A stretch of DNA of 64,000 bases from Pseudomonas siliginis (GCF_019145195.1 NZ_JAHSTW010000002.1:248001-312000), one strand, 5' to 3'. Shown: positions 52,776 through 62,429, counted from the first letter of the stretch. Made by a program: numbers and translations. The notes: generated by a model from the letters alone, not told the origin.

Positions 52776-53432
52776 ATGCGCCTGGCTTTATTCGATTTGG
52801 ACAACACCCTTCTGGGCGGCGACAGCGATCACGCCTGGGGCGATTATCTGTGCGAGCGCGGCTTCCTCGACCCGATCGCCTACAAGGCGCGCAACGACGA
52901 GTTCTATCAGGATTACCTGGCCGGCAAGCTGGACAACGCCGCCTACCTGAACTTCTGCCTGGAAATTCTCGGCCGCACGGAAATGGCCGTGCTTGAGCAA
53001 TGGCACAGCGATTACATGCGCGACTGCATCGAGCCGATCGTGCTGCCCAAGGCACTGGAGCTGCTGAAAAAACACCGCGATGCCGGCGACAAACTGGTGA
53101 TCATCACCGCCACCAACCGCTTCGTCACCGCGCCGATCGCCGTGCGCCTGGGCGTGGAAACGCTGATCGCCACCGAATGCGAAATGATCGACGGCCGCTA
53201 CAGCGGGCGCAGCACCGACATTCCGTGTTTCCGTGAAGGCAAGGTCACGCGCCTCAATCGCTGGCTGGAAGAGACCGGCTATTCGCTTGAGGACAGCTAT
53301 TTCTATAGCGATTCGATGAATGATCTGCCGCTGCTGGAGCAGGTGGCGAATCCGGTGGCGGTGGACCCGGATCCGAATCTGCGGGCCGAGGCCGAGAAGC
53401 GTGGCTGGCCGGTGATTTCGTTGCGCGACTGA
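52776..53432 (+). CDS. HAD superfamily IB phosphatase (SerB-like)
   Basis: The 218-residue protein has HAD motif [17 protein letters not shown], motif [10 protein letters not shown], and motif III/IV in [16 protein letters not shown]. The helical cap between motifs I and II is of the phosphoserine-phosphatase type (subfamily IB). Substrate is unassigned; the P. aeruginosa counterpart is PA0335. It is divergent from rppH, and a GCGGGTAA stretch precedes the start with only a weak ribosome site. Confidence 0.9.
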   Translation: MRLALFDLDNTLLGGDSDHAWGDYLCERGFLDPIAYKARNDEFYQDYLAGKLDNAAYLNFCLEILGRTEMAVLEQWHSDYMRDCIEPIVLPKALELLKKHRDAGDKLVIITATNRFVTAPIAVRLGVETLIATECEMIDGRYSGRSTDIPCFREGKVTRLNRWLEETGYSLEDSYFYSDSMNDLPLLEQVANPVAVDPDPNLRAEAEKRGWPVISLRD

Positions 53433-53436
53433 TATC

Positions 53437-53518
53437 GCCTTCGCGAGCAGGCTCGCTCCCACATTGGACCTGTGTCATTCACAAATCCCCTGTGGGAGCG
53501 AGCCTGCTCGCGAATGGC
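53437..53518. repeat. REP doublet (reverse class)
   Basis: GCCTTCGCGAGCAGGCTCGC then GTGGGAGCGAGCCTGCTCGC, about 27 bases apart, between two convergent genes. Confidence 0.92.
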
Positions 53519-53537
53519 CGCAACCGGGCCTCAAGCC

Positions 53538-53951
53538 TTAAACCGGCTTCGCCCCCATCAACGCCGCTATGGCGACAAATCCGACGCCGCTGACAATCGC
53601 CAGGGCCAGATTGAACTTGCGATTGCCCACCCCGCTTGTCCACAGCCGATCCAGCCGGACCAGCAGCCAGACCGCACTGAATGTGGCCACGGCGTAGATC
53701 ACGCTGGATCCCAGAATCCACAATTGGCCCAATGGCCAGCCAACCAGATGCACCAGCCACCAGCCGGTGAAAGGCATGCTGAGCATGCCGATCAGCATCA
53801 GACACCAGATGAACAGCCAGGGACGGCGCATCGTACTGGCCGGGCCTTCGCTGCGATTACGCCAGGTCAGGGCGGCGAGCCCCAGCCCGCTCGCGAGGAT
53901 GACCACGGTCGCCGCGACGTGAAGGACTTTCAGGGTGGTCAGGGTTTCCAT
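53538..53951 (-). CDS. DUF2269-type small integral membrane protein
   Basis: The 137-residue protein has four predicted membrane helices (about 5-27, 43-65, 75-98, 115-135). The N-terminus LKVLHVAATVVILASGLGLA and the GWWLVHLVGWP loop fit the DUF2269 group of predicted membrane proteins, which carry a histidine in the first helix. No function is known. It lies 41 bases downstream of ilvA on the same strand. Confidence 0.8.
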   Translation of the reverse strand: METLTTLKVLHVAATVVILASGLGLAALTWRNRSEGPASTMRRPWLFIWCLMLIGMLSMPFTGWWLVHLVGWPLGQLWILGSSVIYAVATFSAVWLLVRLDRLWTSGVGNRKFNLALAIVSGVGFVAIAALMGAKPV

Positions 53952-53992
53952 GTCGTTCTCTTCCGTAGATCCATGCCCATCAGCGTAGCCGC

Positions 53993-55507
53993 TTAGCCAA
54001 GAAACAGCTGATAGGCCGGGTTGTCGCTTTCATCCCAATACGGGTAGCCGATTTCCGCCAGTGCCGCCGGCACCAGATGACGTTCGTCATGGGGCACTTG
54101 CAGGCCGGCGACCACGCGGCCGTCCGCTGCGCCGTGGTTGCGGTAGTGGAACATCGAGATATTCCAGCGCCCGCCGAGCTTGTTGAGGAAGTTGAACAAG
54201 GCGCCCGGACGCTCCGGGAACTCGAAACGCAGCACCACTTCATCGACCACCTGCGCCGCGCGGCCACCGACCATGTGGCGGATGTGCAGCTTGGCCAGTT
54301 CGTTGTCGGTCAGGTCGATGACCGGGAAACCCTGCTCGGTCAGGCTCGCCAGCAAGGCGCTGCGCGGGTCGTTGTCCGGGTGAGTCTGCACGCCAACAAA
54401 GATGTGCGCTTCGCTGCCGGTGTTGTAGCGGTAATTGAATTCAGTGATCTGGCGCTTGCCGATGGCTTCGCAGAACGCTTTGAAGCTGCCGGCCTTCTCG
54501 GGAATGGTCACGGCGATGATCGCTTCGCGACCCTCGCCCAGCTCGGCGCGCTCGGCGACGTGGCGCAAACGGTCGAAGTTGACGTTGGCGCCGGAGTCGA
54601 TGGCGACGAAAGTCTGGCCGCTGACGCCACGCTGCTCGACGTACTTCTTGATCCCGGCCACGCCCAATGCGCCCGCAGGCTCGGTGATTGAGCGAGTATC
54701 GTCGTAGATATCCTTGATTGCTGCGCAGATCTCGTCGGTGCTGACAGTAATCACTTCGTCGACGTAATCCTTGCAGATCTCGAAGGTGTACTGGCCGATC
54801 TGCGCCACCGCCACGCCGTCGGCGAAGATGCCGACGGTCGGCAGAACCACGCGTTCGCCCGCTGCCATTGCCGCTTGCAGGCAGTTGGAATCGTCCGGCT
54901 CGACGCCAATTACCTTGATGTCCGGACGCAGGTATTTCACGTACGCCGCGATACCGGCGATCAGGCCGCCACCGCCGACCGGGACGAAGATCGCGTCCAG
55001 CGGCTGCGGGTGCTGACGCAGGATTTCCATGGCCACGGTGCCCTGCCCGGCAATGGTGTGCGGATCGTCGTACGGGTGGATGTAGACGTAGCCTTTTTCG
55101 TCGACCAGTTTCAGCGAGTAAGCCAGCGCTTCCGGGAACGAGTCACCGTGCAGCACCACTTTGCCGCCGCGCGAACGCACGCCTTCGACTTTGATTTCCG
55201 GGGTGGTCTTGGGCATGACGATGGTGGCTTTGACGCCCAACACTTTCGCCGCCAGAGCCAGACCCTGCGCATGATTGCCCGCCGACGCGGTGACCACGCC
55301 GCGGGCGCGCTCTTCGTCGCTCAGTTGCGTCAGCTTGTTGTAGGCGCCGCGAATCTTGAACGAGAACACTGGCTGCAAGTCTTCACGCTTGAGCCAGATG
55401 TCATTGCCCAGCCGCTCGGAGAGCTGGCGGGCGTTCTGCAGCGGGGTTTCTACGGCAACGTCATAAACGCGCGAGGTGAGGATCTTTTTGACGTACTGTT
55501 CGAGCAT
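53993..55507 (-). CDS. ilvA: Threonine ammonia-lyase (biosynthetic threonine deaminase) IlvA
   Basis: IlvA converts threonine to 2-oxobutanoate, the first step of isoleucine synthesis, and is feedback-inhibited by isoleucine. The 504-residue protein has a PLP catalytic domain with the lysine in SFKIRGAYNKL (about residue 51) and the glycine loop VGGGGLIAG. Two C-terminal ACT-like regulatory domains follow (about 325-395 and 420-500). The double regulatory domain marks the biosynthetic enzyme rather than the catabolic TdcB. The pathway partner ilvD is at 28249. Confidence 0.96.
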   Translation of the reverse strand: MLEQYVKKILTSRVYDVAVETPLQNARQLSERLGNDIWLKREDLQPVFSFKIRGAYNKLTQLSDEERARGVVTASAGNHAQGLALAAKVLGVKATIVMPKTTPEIKVEGVRSRGGKVVLHGDSFPEALAYSLKLVDEKGYVYIHPYDDPHTIAGQGTVAMEILRQHPQPLDAIFVPVGGGGLIAGIAAYVKYLRPDIKVIGVEPDDSNCLQAAMAAGERVVLPTVGIFADGVAVAQIGQYTFEICKDYVDEVITVSTDEICAAIKDIYDDTRSITEPAGALGVAGIKKYVEQRGVSGQTFVAIDSGANVNFDRLRHVAERAELGEGREAIIAVTIPEKAGSFKAFCEAIGKRQITEFNYRYNTGSEAHIFVGVQTHPDNDPRSALLASLTEQGFPVIDLTDNELAKLHIRHMVGGRAAQVVDEVVLRFEFPERPGALFNFLNKLGGRWNISMFHYRNHGAADGRVVAGLQVPHDERHLVPAALAEIGYPYWDESDNPAYQLFLG

Positions 55508-55625
55508 CGGAAAGCATCACTGGCGATTGGGCGGGACCAGCGAGTCTAACCCGCCTTTTGCCGAGGCGACCACACTAAACAGGTGGTTTTAAGGTCTGGG
55601 AACCCTTTCTTGAGTGAGCACTGTC

Positions 55626-55745
55626 GTGGCGAGGGGATTTATCCCCGTTGGAGTGCGAAGCGCTCCCCAGCATTTTTTCAGTTACACCGCGTTCCAAGGT
55701 CTTACGACGACTGCGTCGCCGAACGGGGATAAATCCCCTCACCAC
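55626..55745. repeat. Inverted repeat of the GGGGATTTATCCCC family
   Basis: GTGGCGAGGGGATTTATCCC (55626-55645) and its complement GGGATAAATCCCCTCACCAC at the right end bracket about 75 bases. It belongs to a different REP-like family from the GAGCCTGCTC type, with one more copy at 58768. It fills most of the gap between the divergent ilvA and rpiA genes. Confidence 0.88.
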
Positions 55746-55824
55746 AGCTTGTTTCCCCCTCTACCACCGCGAGGCCTATAATGCCGGCCTTTCTGCCCAA
55801 CCCTTGCCCGCTTCCGGAGCCCGC

Positions 55825-56499
55825 ATGACCCAGGATCAACTCAAACAGGCCGTGGCCCAGGCCGCCGTCGACTTCATCCTGCCGAAACTCGACGACAAGA
55901 GCATCGTCGGCGTCGGCACCGGCTCCACCGCCAATTGCTTCATCGACGCCCTGGCCCAGCACAAGGGCGCGTTCGATGGCGCGGTCGCCAGCTCCGAAGC
56001 CACCGCCGCGCGCCTCAAGGGCCATGGGATTCCGGTGTATGAGCTGAATACCGTCAGCGATCTGGAGTTCTACGTCGACGGCGCCGATGAGAGCGATGCG
56101 CACCTGAACCTGATCAAGGGCGGCGGCGCGGCCCTGACCCGCGAGAAGATTGTCGCCGCAGTGGCCAAGACCTTCATCTGCATCGCCGACGCCAGCAAAC
56201 TGGTGCCGGTACTCGGCGAGTTCCCGCTGCCGGTAGAAGTGATCCCGATGGCCCGCAGCCACGTGGCCCGCCAACTGGTGAAACTCGGTGGCGACCCGGT
56301 GTACCGCGAAGGCGTGCTGACCGACAACGGCAACATCATCCTCGACGTGTTCAACCTGCAGATCACCAACCCGGTGGAGCTGGAAGCACAGATCAATGCC
56401 ATCGTCGGCGTGGTCACCAACGGCCTGTTCGCCGCGCGCCCGGCGGATCTGTTGTTGCTGGGCACCAGTGAGGGTGTGAAGACGCTGAAGGCTGAGTAA
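55825..56499 (+). CDS. rpiA: Ribose-5-phosphate isomerase A
   Basis: RpiA interconverts ribose 5-phosphate and ribulose 5-phosphate in the pentose phosphate pathway. The 224-residue protein starts [18 protein letters not shown]. Motifs are [15 protein letters not shown] (phosphate loop), YVDGADESD (catalytic Asp) and [15 protein letters not shown] (catalytic Lys and Glu). GGAG before ATG 55825 supports the start; the upstream frame runs into the repeat. Divergent from ilvA, as in other pseudomonads. Confidence 0.96.
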   Translation: MTQDQLKQAVAQAAVDFILPKLDDKSIVGVGTGSTANCFIDALAQHKGAFDGAVASSEATAARLKGHGIPVYELNTVSDLEFYVDGADESDAHLNLIKGGGAALTREKIVAAVAKTFICIADASKLVPVLGEFPLPVEVIPMARSHVARQLVKLGGDPVYREGVLTDNGNIILDVFNLQITNPVELEAQINAIVGVVTNGLFAARPADLLLLGTSEGVKTLKAE

Positions 56500-56534
56500 C
56501 AGACTGCCCACTTGCCATGGGCTGATAAATAACC

Positions 56535-56624
56535 TGTGGGAGCGAGCCTGCTCGCGAAAGCGTCGGGTCAGTCAACATATTCAGAGACTGATCAACCGCC
56601 TTCGCGAGCAGGCTCGCTCCCACA
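56535..56624. repeat. REP doublet
   Basis: GTGGGAGCGAGCCTGCTCGC then TTCGCGAGCAGGCTCGCTCC, about 34 bases apart, between convergent rpiA and the SdiA-regulated-domain gene. Confidence 0.93.
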
Positions 56625-56641
56625 GTGTTTTGTGATGTCAG

Positions 56642-57559
56642 TTAGTTTGGTGTGGGTTTTTTGAATACGTAAAACAGATTCGGCTCGCTCACCAGGTACA
56701 ACGTGCCGTCATCATCCATTGCAATTCCCTCCGCCTGCGGCACGGTTTTCTGCAAACCCTGACGCCCGCCGCTGATCGACATGGTGCTCAACGGGCGCCC
56801 GTCGACATCCAGCTCGATGATCAACCGCGACTCGTCCGACAGCGCCAGCAAGTGCCCGCTGCGCTCGTCGTACTGCAGACTCGAAAGATCACGCACAAAC
56901 ATCCCGGCATCGCGCTTGGGGTTGTTGATCACGTGCACCGCGTAGGTCTTGTCCGGTTTGAAATGCGGGAAGCCGTGGACTTCGTAGATCAGCATCGGGT
57001 CGCGTTCTTTCGCCACGAACAGCCGCTTGCCCACAGAATCATAAGCAAGCCCTTCGAAACCCTTGTTGCCGGACATGTGCACGCCAAGGGTCATTTGCTC
57101 GGCATCCTCGGCATCGAGAAAAGTGGTGTCGGCCTCGAGGTGAATCTTGATCAGGCGTTGCTGACGCTCGTCGGTGATCACGTAGGTGTCGGCACTGATG
57201 TACTCGACGGCTTCCGGATCGCCAAACCCCACGAGAGCGATGCGCCGCAGAATCTTGCCTTCCAGGGACAATTCGACCAGTTCGGAATTCTTGTTGGTGA
57301 CCGTGAACAGACTTTTGCGCACCGGATCGTAGGTCAGCGCCGAGACGTCATCGTCGAGCCCCTCGATCGGCCGCGCCTCGATCGTCACCCGATACTGGTC
57401 GAGCCCGATCGCCTCGCTGCTCACCGGTTGCCACAGCGTGTGCAGGTTGAACCAGGCGCGCTCGAACAGACGCAGGTATTGGCCGATCGCGATCAACGCA
57501 ATCAGGACAATCATCAACAGGACGAGAATCAGCGGTTTGGGGCGGGCAAGTCGACGCAT
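56642..57559 (-). CDS. SdiA-regulated domain protein, membrane-anchored (copy 1)
   Basis: The 305-residue protein has one N-terminal membrane anchor (about residues 9-28) and a beta-propeller-like periplasmic part of the SdiA-regulated (PF06977, YjiK) type. Features are IEGLDDDVSALTYDPVRKSL, FEGLAYDSVGKRLFVAKERD and the C-terminal QAEGIAMDDDGTLYLVSEPN. Function is not known; the fold suggests binding of a ligand or a metal-dependent esterase-like activity. The next gene upstream encodes a paralogue. Confidence 0.85.
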   Translation of the reverse strand: MRRLARPKPLILVLLMIVLIALIAIGQYLRLFERAWFNLHTLWQPVSSEAIGLDQYRVTIEARPIEGLDDDVSALTYDPVRKSLFTVTNKNSELVELSLEGKILRRIALVGFGDPEAVEYISADTYVITDERQQRLIKIHLEADTTFLDAEDAEQMTLGVHMSGNKGFEGLAYDSVGKRLFVAKERDPMLIYEVHGFPHFKPDKTYAVHVINNPKRDAGMFVRDLSSLQYDERSGHLLALSDESRLIIELDVDGRPLSTMSISGGRQGLQKTVPQAEGIAMDDDGTLYLVSEPNLFYVFKKPTPN

Positions 57560-57676
57560 TCAGGCAGGCTCGGATTCATGACAGGCCGATGAAATATCAC
57601 GCCCGTCTGAATTGAAGCTTAATGGCCACTTGCCTCGCACGACAACTGCGCAATTCCGCAATTGCTGTAGGGAAAG

Positions 57677-58600
57677 TTACCGATGTTTTTCGAATCGGTA
57701 GAACAGGTTCGGCTCGCTGACCATGTACAGCGTGCCGTCCTCATCCATGGTCATGCCTTCGGCGCGGGGAATGGTGTCTTTCAGACCGTTGAAATTCCCA
57801 AGCAACGTCATGAAGCTGACTTGCTTGCCATCCTCGTCGAGTTCAAGCAACAGATGTGAATCCGCCGACAGCACCAGCAGATGGCCAGTGCGCGGATCGA
57901 CAGCCAGCGCCGACAGGTTGCGCAGATCCAGCTGATCGCTGGCCAGTTTCTGCTTGTCGCCCTGCAGGGTCTGGCCGCCATCGCTTTTCCAGGTGAACAG
58001 CGCTGGCGGGCGCTCCTCACCCAGAATCAGTTGCTGATTGCGCCGGTCCCAGGTGATGGCCTCAAAAGCCTTGTTCTGGTCTTTCGACGGCCCAAGGTCG
58101 TACTTCGGAAAATCAGCAATGTTCAGCTCCCGAGTCGCGGCATCGACCTTGACGATCGACAACGTATGCTCACGCTCATCGACAATGGCCAGCAAACCGT
58201 TTTCCATGACCGTCAAGCCTTCCGGATTGCTCCACCCCACCAGCGGCATCTTGCGCAACACGTCGCCCTCAAGCGTCAGCTCGACCAGGAAGGCATTCTT
58301 GCCCATCACCGCAAACAGGGTCTTGGTCTGCGGGTTGTAGGCCAGGTCCGAGGCTTCGTCTTTCTCCATCCCCGGCAGCAGCTTGGCATCAATCACCACT
58401 TGGTAATCCGGCAGCCACACGCTCTCCTTCTGCTCAGCCTTGCTCTCGAAGCGCTCCAGCACCCATAGCACGCCGCGATCATCCCAATGCATGGCGAACG
58501 CCAGCCCATAGGCTGCGGCGATGACCAGCAACAGCCAGACATACCAGCGCAGGACGAAGCGCGAACGGGAGGGGGATTTCTGCTGAGTTCGAGATGCCAT
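57677..58600 (-). CDS. SdiA-regulated domain protein, membrane-anchored (copy 2)
   Basis: The 307-residue paralogue of the preceding protein has an N-terminal anchor (about 22-40) after a basic start, then SDLAYNPQTKTLFAVMGKN, FEAITWDRRNQQLILGEERP and RAEGMTMDEDGTLYMVSEPN. The two genes lie 117 bases apart in tandem, so they look like an old duplication. They may form one transcription unit. Confidence 0.85.
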   Translation of the reverse strand: MASRTQQKSPSRSRFVLRWYVWLLLVIAAAYGLAFAMHWDDRGVLWVLERFESKAEQKESVWLPDYQVVIDAKLLPGMEKDEASDLAYNPQTKTLFAVMGKNAFLVELTLEGDVLRKMPLVGWSNPEGLTVMENGLLAIVDEREHTLSIVKVDAATRELNIADFPKYDLGPSKDQNKAFEAITWDRRNQQLILGEERPPALFTWKSDGGQTLQGDKQKLASDQLDLRNLSALAVDPRTGHLLVLSADSHLLLELDEDGKQVSFMTLLGNFNGLKDTIPRAEGMTMDEDGTLYMVSEPNLFYRFEKHR

Positions 58601-58767
58601 CGAGGGATGCGTTCCGTTAATTCAGGCCAAGGGTAATAGCACAAAGAGGCCGGCTGAGACGCCAGAATCGCGGGAATTATCCAGAGAGGATGTGAAAAAA
58701 ACGGGAAATGGCGGGATTGGCGTGTGCATTTTGCCAGCAGCAACACATTACAGATATGGAATGGCCC

Positions 58768-58864
58768 TTGTGGCGAGGGGATTTATCCCCGTTGGCGCGC
58801 GAAGCGGGCCCAAAAATCTTGGGCCTGCTGCGCAGTCCAACGGGGATAAATCCCCTCACCACAA
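58768..58864. repeat. Inverted repeat of the GGGGATTTATCCCC family (second copy)
   Basis: TTGTGGCGAGGGGATTTATC and its complement close a 97-base element, with the arms extending through CCCGTTGG/CCAACGGG. The inner part (GGGCCCAAAAATCTTGGGCC) is another palindrome. It ends 28 bases before the FAH-family gene's stop. Confidence 0.88.
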
Positions 58865-58892
58865 AGCTCACCCCCTGCAAGGGGTTCTGCGG

Positions 58893-59558
58893 TTAGCGCA
58901 CGCTGCTGCTGAAGCTGCTCGCCCCCGGCAGTTCGAGGACGATTTCATCGCCGACGTTCAGCGGGCCGACGCCCACTGGCGTGCCGGTGAGGATCACGTC
59001 GCCGGCCTGCAGCGAGAAGCAGCCGGCCATGTGCTGGATCATCGGCACGATCGGGTTGAGCATCGCGCTGCTGTTGCCGTCCTGGCGCACTTCGCCGTTG
59101 ATGGTCAGGCGGATGCCGATGTCGGTCAGGTCAGCGAAGGTGCTGCCGACCACGAACGGCGCGATCACCGCCGCGCCGTCGAACGACTTGGCGATTTCCC
59201 ACGGCAGGCCCTTGGCTTTCAGCTCGGCCTGCTTGTCGCGCAGGGTCAGGTCCAGCGCCGGGGCGAAACCGGAGATCGCATCAAGGACTTCTTCACGGCT
59301 TGGTTTGGTCGACAGCGGCTTGCCGATCAACACGGCGATTTCCGCTTCGTAGTGCACCGAACCGCGCTCGGTCGGAATGCTGAACCCGCCTTCCAGCGGC
59401 ACCACGCAACTGCCCGGCTTGATGAACAGCAGCGGCTCGGTCGGCACCGGATTGTCCAGTTCCTTGGCGTGTTCGGCGTAATTGCGGCCAATGCACACGA
59501 CTTTCCCGATCGGGAAGTGAATGCGCGTGCCGTCGACGTACTGGTGCTGATAGCTCAT
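58893..59558 (-). CDS. Fumarylacetoacetate hydrolase (FAH) family protein
   Basis: The 221-residue protein is a single FAH domain: VVCIGRNYAEHAKEL near residue 20, metal-binding glutamates in HYEAEIAVLIG, and GDVILTGTPVGVGPL at the C-terminus. Relatives include acylpyruvase, oxaloacetate decarboxylase and homoprotocatechuate enzymes, so the exact reaction is not settled by sequence. It lies 41 bases downstream of the 2-hydroxyglutarate dehydrogenase gene on the same strand and may be co-transcribed with it. Confidence 0.87.
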   Translation of the reverse strand: MSYQHQYVDGTRIHFPIGKVVCIGRNYAEHAKELDNPVPTEPLLFIKPGSCVVPLEGGFSIPTERGSVHYEAEIAVLIGKPLSTKPSREEVLDAISGFAPALDLTLRDKQAELKAKGLPWEIAKSFDGAAVIAPFVVGSTFADLTDIGIRLTINGEVRQDGNSSAMLNPIVPMIQHMAGCFSLQAGDVILTGTPVGVGPLNVGDEIVLELPGASSFSSSVR

Positions 59559-59599
59559 TTACCGACTCCTGCCTTTATTGATTCAACAGAGATTACCGA

Positions 59600-60994
59600 T
59601 CAAACCGGGAAAATCTTGCCCGGGTTCATGATGCCGTTCGGGTCGAACACTGCCTTGACCGCTTTCATGTACTCGATCTCGGCCGGCGAGCGGCTGTAGG
59701 TCAGGTAATCACGCTTGGTCATGCCCACGCCGTGCTCGGCCGAGATCGAGCCGTTGTATTTCTCGACGGTTTCGAACACCCACTTGTTGACGGTGGCGCA
59801 CTTGGCGAAGAACTCGTCCCTGCTCAGATTTTCCGGCTTGAGGATGTTCAGGTGCAGATTGCCGTCGCCGATGTGGCCGAACCAGACGATTTCGAAATCC
59901 GGGTAGTGCTCGCCAACGATCGCGTCGATTTCGCGCAGGAACGCCGGCACTTTCGAGACGGTAACCGAGATGTCGTTCTTGTACGGCGTCCAGTGGGAGA
60001 TGGTTTCGGAGATGTACTCGCGCAGCTTCCACAGATTGTGCAGCTGGGTTTCGCTCTGGCTCATCACGCCGTCGAGCACCCAGCCCTGTTCTACGCAGTG
60101 TTCGAAGGTTTCCAGCGCGCTGTTGGCCACTTCTTCGGTAGTCGCTTCGAATTCCAGCAGGGCGTAGAACGGGCACTCGGTCTCGAACGGCGCCGGCACG
60201 TCACCACGGCCCATGACCTTGGCCAGGGCCTTGTCGGAGAAGAATTCGAACGCGGTCAGGTCGAGCTTGCCCTGAAAGGCATGCAGCACCGGCATGATCG
60301 AATCGAAATCGGCGGTGCCGAGGACCATCGCCGTGAGGTTTTTCGGCGCGCGATCGAGGCGCATGGTCGCTTCGACGACAAAACCGAGCGTACCTTCGGC
60401 GCCGATAAACAGCTGACGCAGGTCGTAACCGGTGGCGTTCTTGATCAGGTCCTTGTTCAGTTCGAGCACATCGCCCTTGCCGGTGACGACCTTCATGCCG
60501 GCCACCCAGTTGCGGGTCATGCCGTAGCGAATCACTTTGATGCCGCCGGCATTGGTGCCGATGTTGCCGCCAATCTGGCTGGAACCCGCCGAGGCGAAGT
60601 CGACCGGATAGTACAGGCCGTTTTCCTCGGCGACGTTCTGCAGATGCTCAGTGACCACACCCGGCTGGCACACGGCGGTGCGGTCGGTGAGGTTGACGTC
60701 GAGAATCTGGTTCATGTAATCGAACGAAACCACCACTTCGCCATTGGCCGCCACCGCAGCGGCGGACAACCCGGTGCGCCCGCCGGACGGCACCAGCGCG
60801 ACCTTGTGGGTGTTGGCCCAACGCACCACGGCCTGCACTTGCTCGATGGTTTTGGGAAACACGATGGCGCTCGGTGCCGGGGCGAAGTGTTTGGTCCAAT
60901 CCTTGCCGTAAGTGCTCAGGGAGTCGGCGTCGGTGAGGACTTTGCCAGGCTCAACCAGGGTCTTCAGTTCATCAATCAGCGCAGGATTGGTCAT
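59600..60994 (-). CDS. D-2-hydroxyglutarate dehydrogenase (FAD-linked)
   Basis: This FAD-binding oxidase oxidises D-2-hydroxyglutarate to 2-oxoglutarate. The 464-residue protein has a PCMH-type FAD domain (VPSGGRTGLSAAAVA, SSQIGGNIGTNAGGIKVIRY) and the C-terminal metal-site motif WFGHIGDGNLHLNIL. It closely resembles the P. stutzeri enzyme, shown to remove the D-2-hydroxyglutarate that SerA forms as a side reaction. It is divergent from serA here, which fits that role. ATG 60994 is the family start; another in-frame ATG lies upstream at 61024. Confidence 0.9.
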   Translation of the reverse strand: MTNPALIDELKTLVEPGKVLTDADSLSTYGKDWTKHFAPAPSAIVFPKTIEQVQAVVRWANTHKVALVPSGGRTGLSAAAVAANGEVVVSFDYMNQILDVNLTDRTAVCQPGVVTEHLQNVAEENGLYYPVDFASAGSSQIGGNIGTNAGGIKVIRYGMTRNWVAGMKVVTGKGDVLELNKDLIKNATGYDLRQLFIGAEGTLGFVVEATMRLDRAPKNLTAMVLGTADFDSIMPVLHAFQGKLDLTAFEFFSDKALAKVMGRGDVPAPFETECPFYALLEFEATTEEVANSALETFEHCVEQGWVLDGVMSQSETQLHNLWKLREYISETISHWTPYKNDISVTVSKVPAFLREIDAIVGEHYPDFEIVWFGHIGDGNLHLNILKPENLSRDEFFAKCATVNKWVFETVEKYNGSISAEHGVGMTKRDYLTYSRSPAEIEYMKAVKAVFDPNGIMNPGKIFPV

Positions 60995-61060
60995 CGACAG
61001 AACTCTCGAACAATTCATGGTCATCCTGAGAACGCTTCACGTCGCAGGAATGAGTGTTTA

Positions 61061-61092
61061 GCGGGGTGGCTATGCTAGCATACCGACCCCGC
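61061..61092. promoter_or_regulatory. 32-bp palindrome between serA and the hydroxyglutarate dehydrogenase gene
   Basis: GCGGGGT and ACCCCGC arms (61061-61067, 61086-61092) enclose a perfect 12-bp palindrome TATGCTAGCATA (61071-61082), with only two mismatched pairs in between. It lies in the 205-bp divergent gap, 67 bases from one start and 108 from the other, so it is a good candidate operator or a shared promoter core. Confidence 0.55.
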
Positions 61093-61199
61093 AGGACAGT
61101 GCCCAAGGCCAGATCCGCGGTGACGGCTTTGTTGCCGTGCGGGTCAGCTCCAGGCTGCTCCCTCCCTGCCATTTTTCTCCGGGATACAGGTTTACGCAG

Positions 61200-62429
61200 A
61201 TGAGCAAGACTTCTCTCGATAAGAGCAAGATCAAGTTCCTTCTTCTCGAAGGCGTCCACCAATCGGCTGTCGACGTCCTCAAGGCGGCGGGCTACACCAG
61301 CATCGAATACCTGACTGGTTCCTTGCCGGAAGCCCAGCTCAAGGAAAAGATCGCTGACGCTCACTTCATCGGCATTCGCTCGCGCACGCAACTGACCGAA
61401 GAGATCTTCGATCACGCGAAGAAACTGGTCGCGGTCGGCTGTTTCTGCATCGGCACCAACCAGGTTGACCTCAGTGCGGCCCGCGAGCGCGGTATTGCCG
61501 TGTTCAACGCGCCGTACTCCAACACCCGTTCCGTAGCCGAGCTGGTACTGGCCGAAGCGATCCTGCTGCTGCGCGGCATCCCTGAGAAGAATGCATCCTG
61601 CCACCGTGGCGGCTGGATCAAGTCCGCCGCCAACTCGTTCGAGATCCGTGGCAAGAAGCTGGGCATTGTCGGCTACGGCTCGATCGGCACGCAGTTGTCG
61701 GTGCTGGCTGAAGGCCTGGGCATGCAGGTGTTCTTCTATGACACCGTGACCAAGCTGCCACTGGGCAACGCTACGCAGGTCAACAACCTGCACGAGCTGC
61801 TGGGCATGTCCGACATCGTCACCCTGCACGTACCGGAAACCGCCGCCACTCAGTGGATGATCGGCGAGAAGGAAATCCGCGCCATCAAGAAGGGCGGCAT
61901 TCTGATCAACGCCGCGCGCGGCACCGTGGTCGAGCTCGACGCCCTGGCGGACGCGATCAAGGACAAGCACCTGATCGGCGCGGCCATCGACGTGTTCCCG
62001 GTGGAACCACGCTCCAACGATGAAGAGTTCGAAAGCCCGCTGCGTGGCCTCGACAACGTGATCCTGACCCCGCACATCGGTGGCTCGACCGCCGAAGCGC
62101 AAGCCAACATCGGTCTGGAAGTGGCAGAGAAACTGGTCAAGTACAGCGACAACGGTACTTCGGTGTCGTCGGTCAACTTCCCGGAAGTGGCCCTGCCGGC
62201 TCACCCTGGCAAGCACCGCCTGCTGCACATCCACGAGAACATCCCGGGTGTGATGAGCGAGATCAACAAGGTCTTCGCCGAAAACGGCATCAACATCTCC
62301 GGTCAGTTCCTGCAGACCAACGAGAAGGTCGGTTACGTGGTGATCGACGTCGACGCCGAATACTCGGAGCTGGCGCAAGAGAAGCTGCAACACGTCAACG
62401 GTACTATCCGTAGCCGCGTGCTTTTCTAA
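61200..62429 (+). CDS. serA: D-3-phosphoglycerate dehydrogenase SerA
   Basis: SerA oxidises 3-phosphoglycerate, the first step of serine synthesis, and can reduce 2-oxoglutarate to D-2-hydroxyglutarate to recycle its cofactor. The 409-residue protein matches E. coli SerA (410). NAD-binding GIVGYGSIGTQLSVL, catalytic Arg in LINAARGTVVELD, and the His in TPHIGGSTAEAQ are present. A C-terminal ACT domain (about 340-409) gives serine feedback inhibition. The start follows family alignment. Confidence 0.97.
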   Translation: MSKTSLDKSKIKFLLLEGVHQSAVDVLKAAGYTSIEYLTGSLPEAQLKEKIADAHFIGIRSRTQLTEEIFDHAKKLVAVGCFCIGTNQVDLSAARERGIAVFNAPYSNTRSVAELVLAEAILLLRGIPEKNASCHRGGWIKSAANSFEIRGKKLGIVGYGSIGTQLSVLAEGLGMQVFFYDTVTKLPLGNATQVNNLHELLGMSDIVTLHVPETAATQWMIGEKEIRAIKKGGILINAARGTVVELDALADAIKDKHLIGAAIDVFPVEPRSNDEEFESPLRGLDNVILTPHIGGSTAEAQANIGLEVAEKLVKYSDNGTSVSSVNFPEVALPAHPGKHRLLHIHENIPGVMSEINKVFAENGINISGQFLQTNEKVGYVVIDVDAEYSELAQEKLQHVNGTIRSRVLF

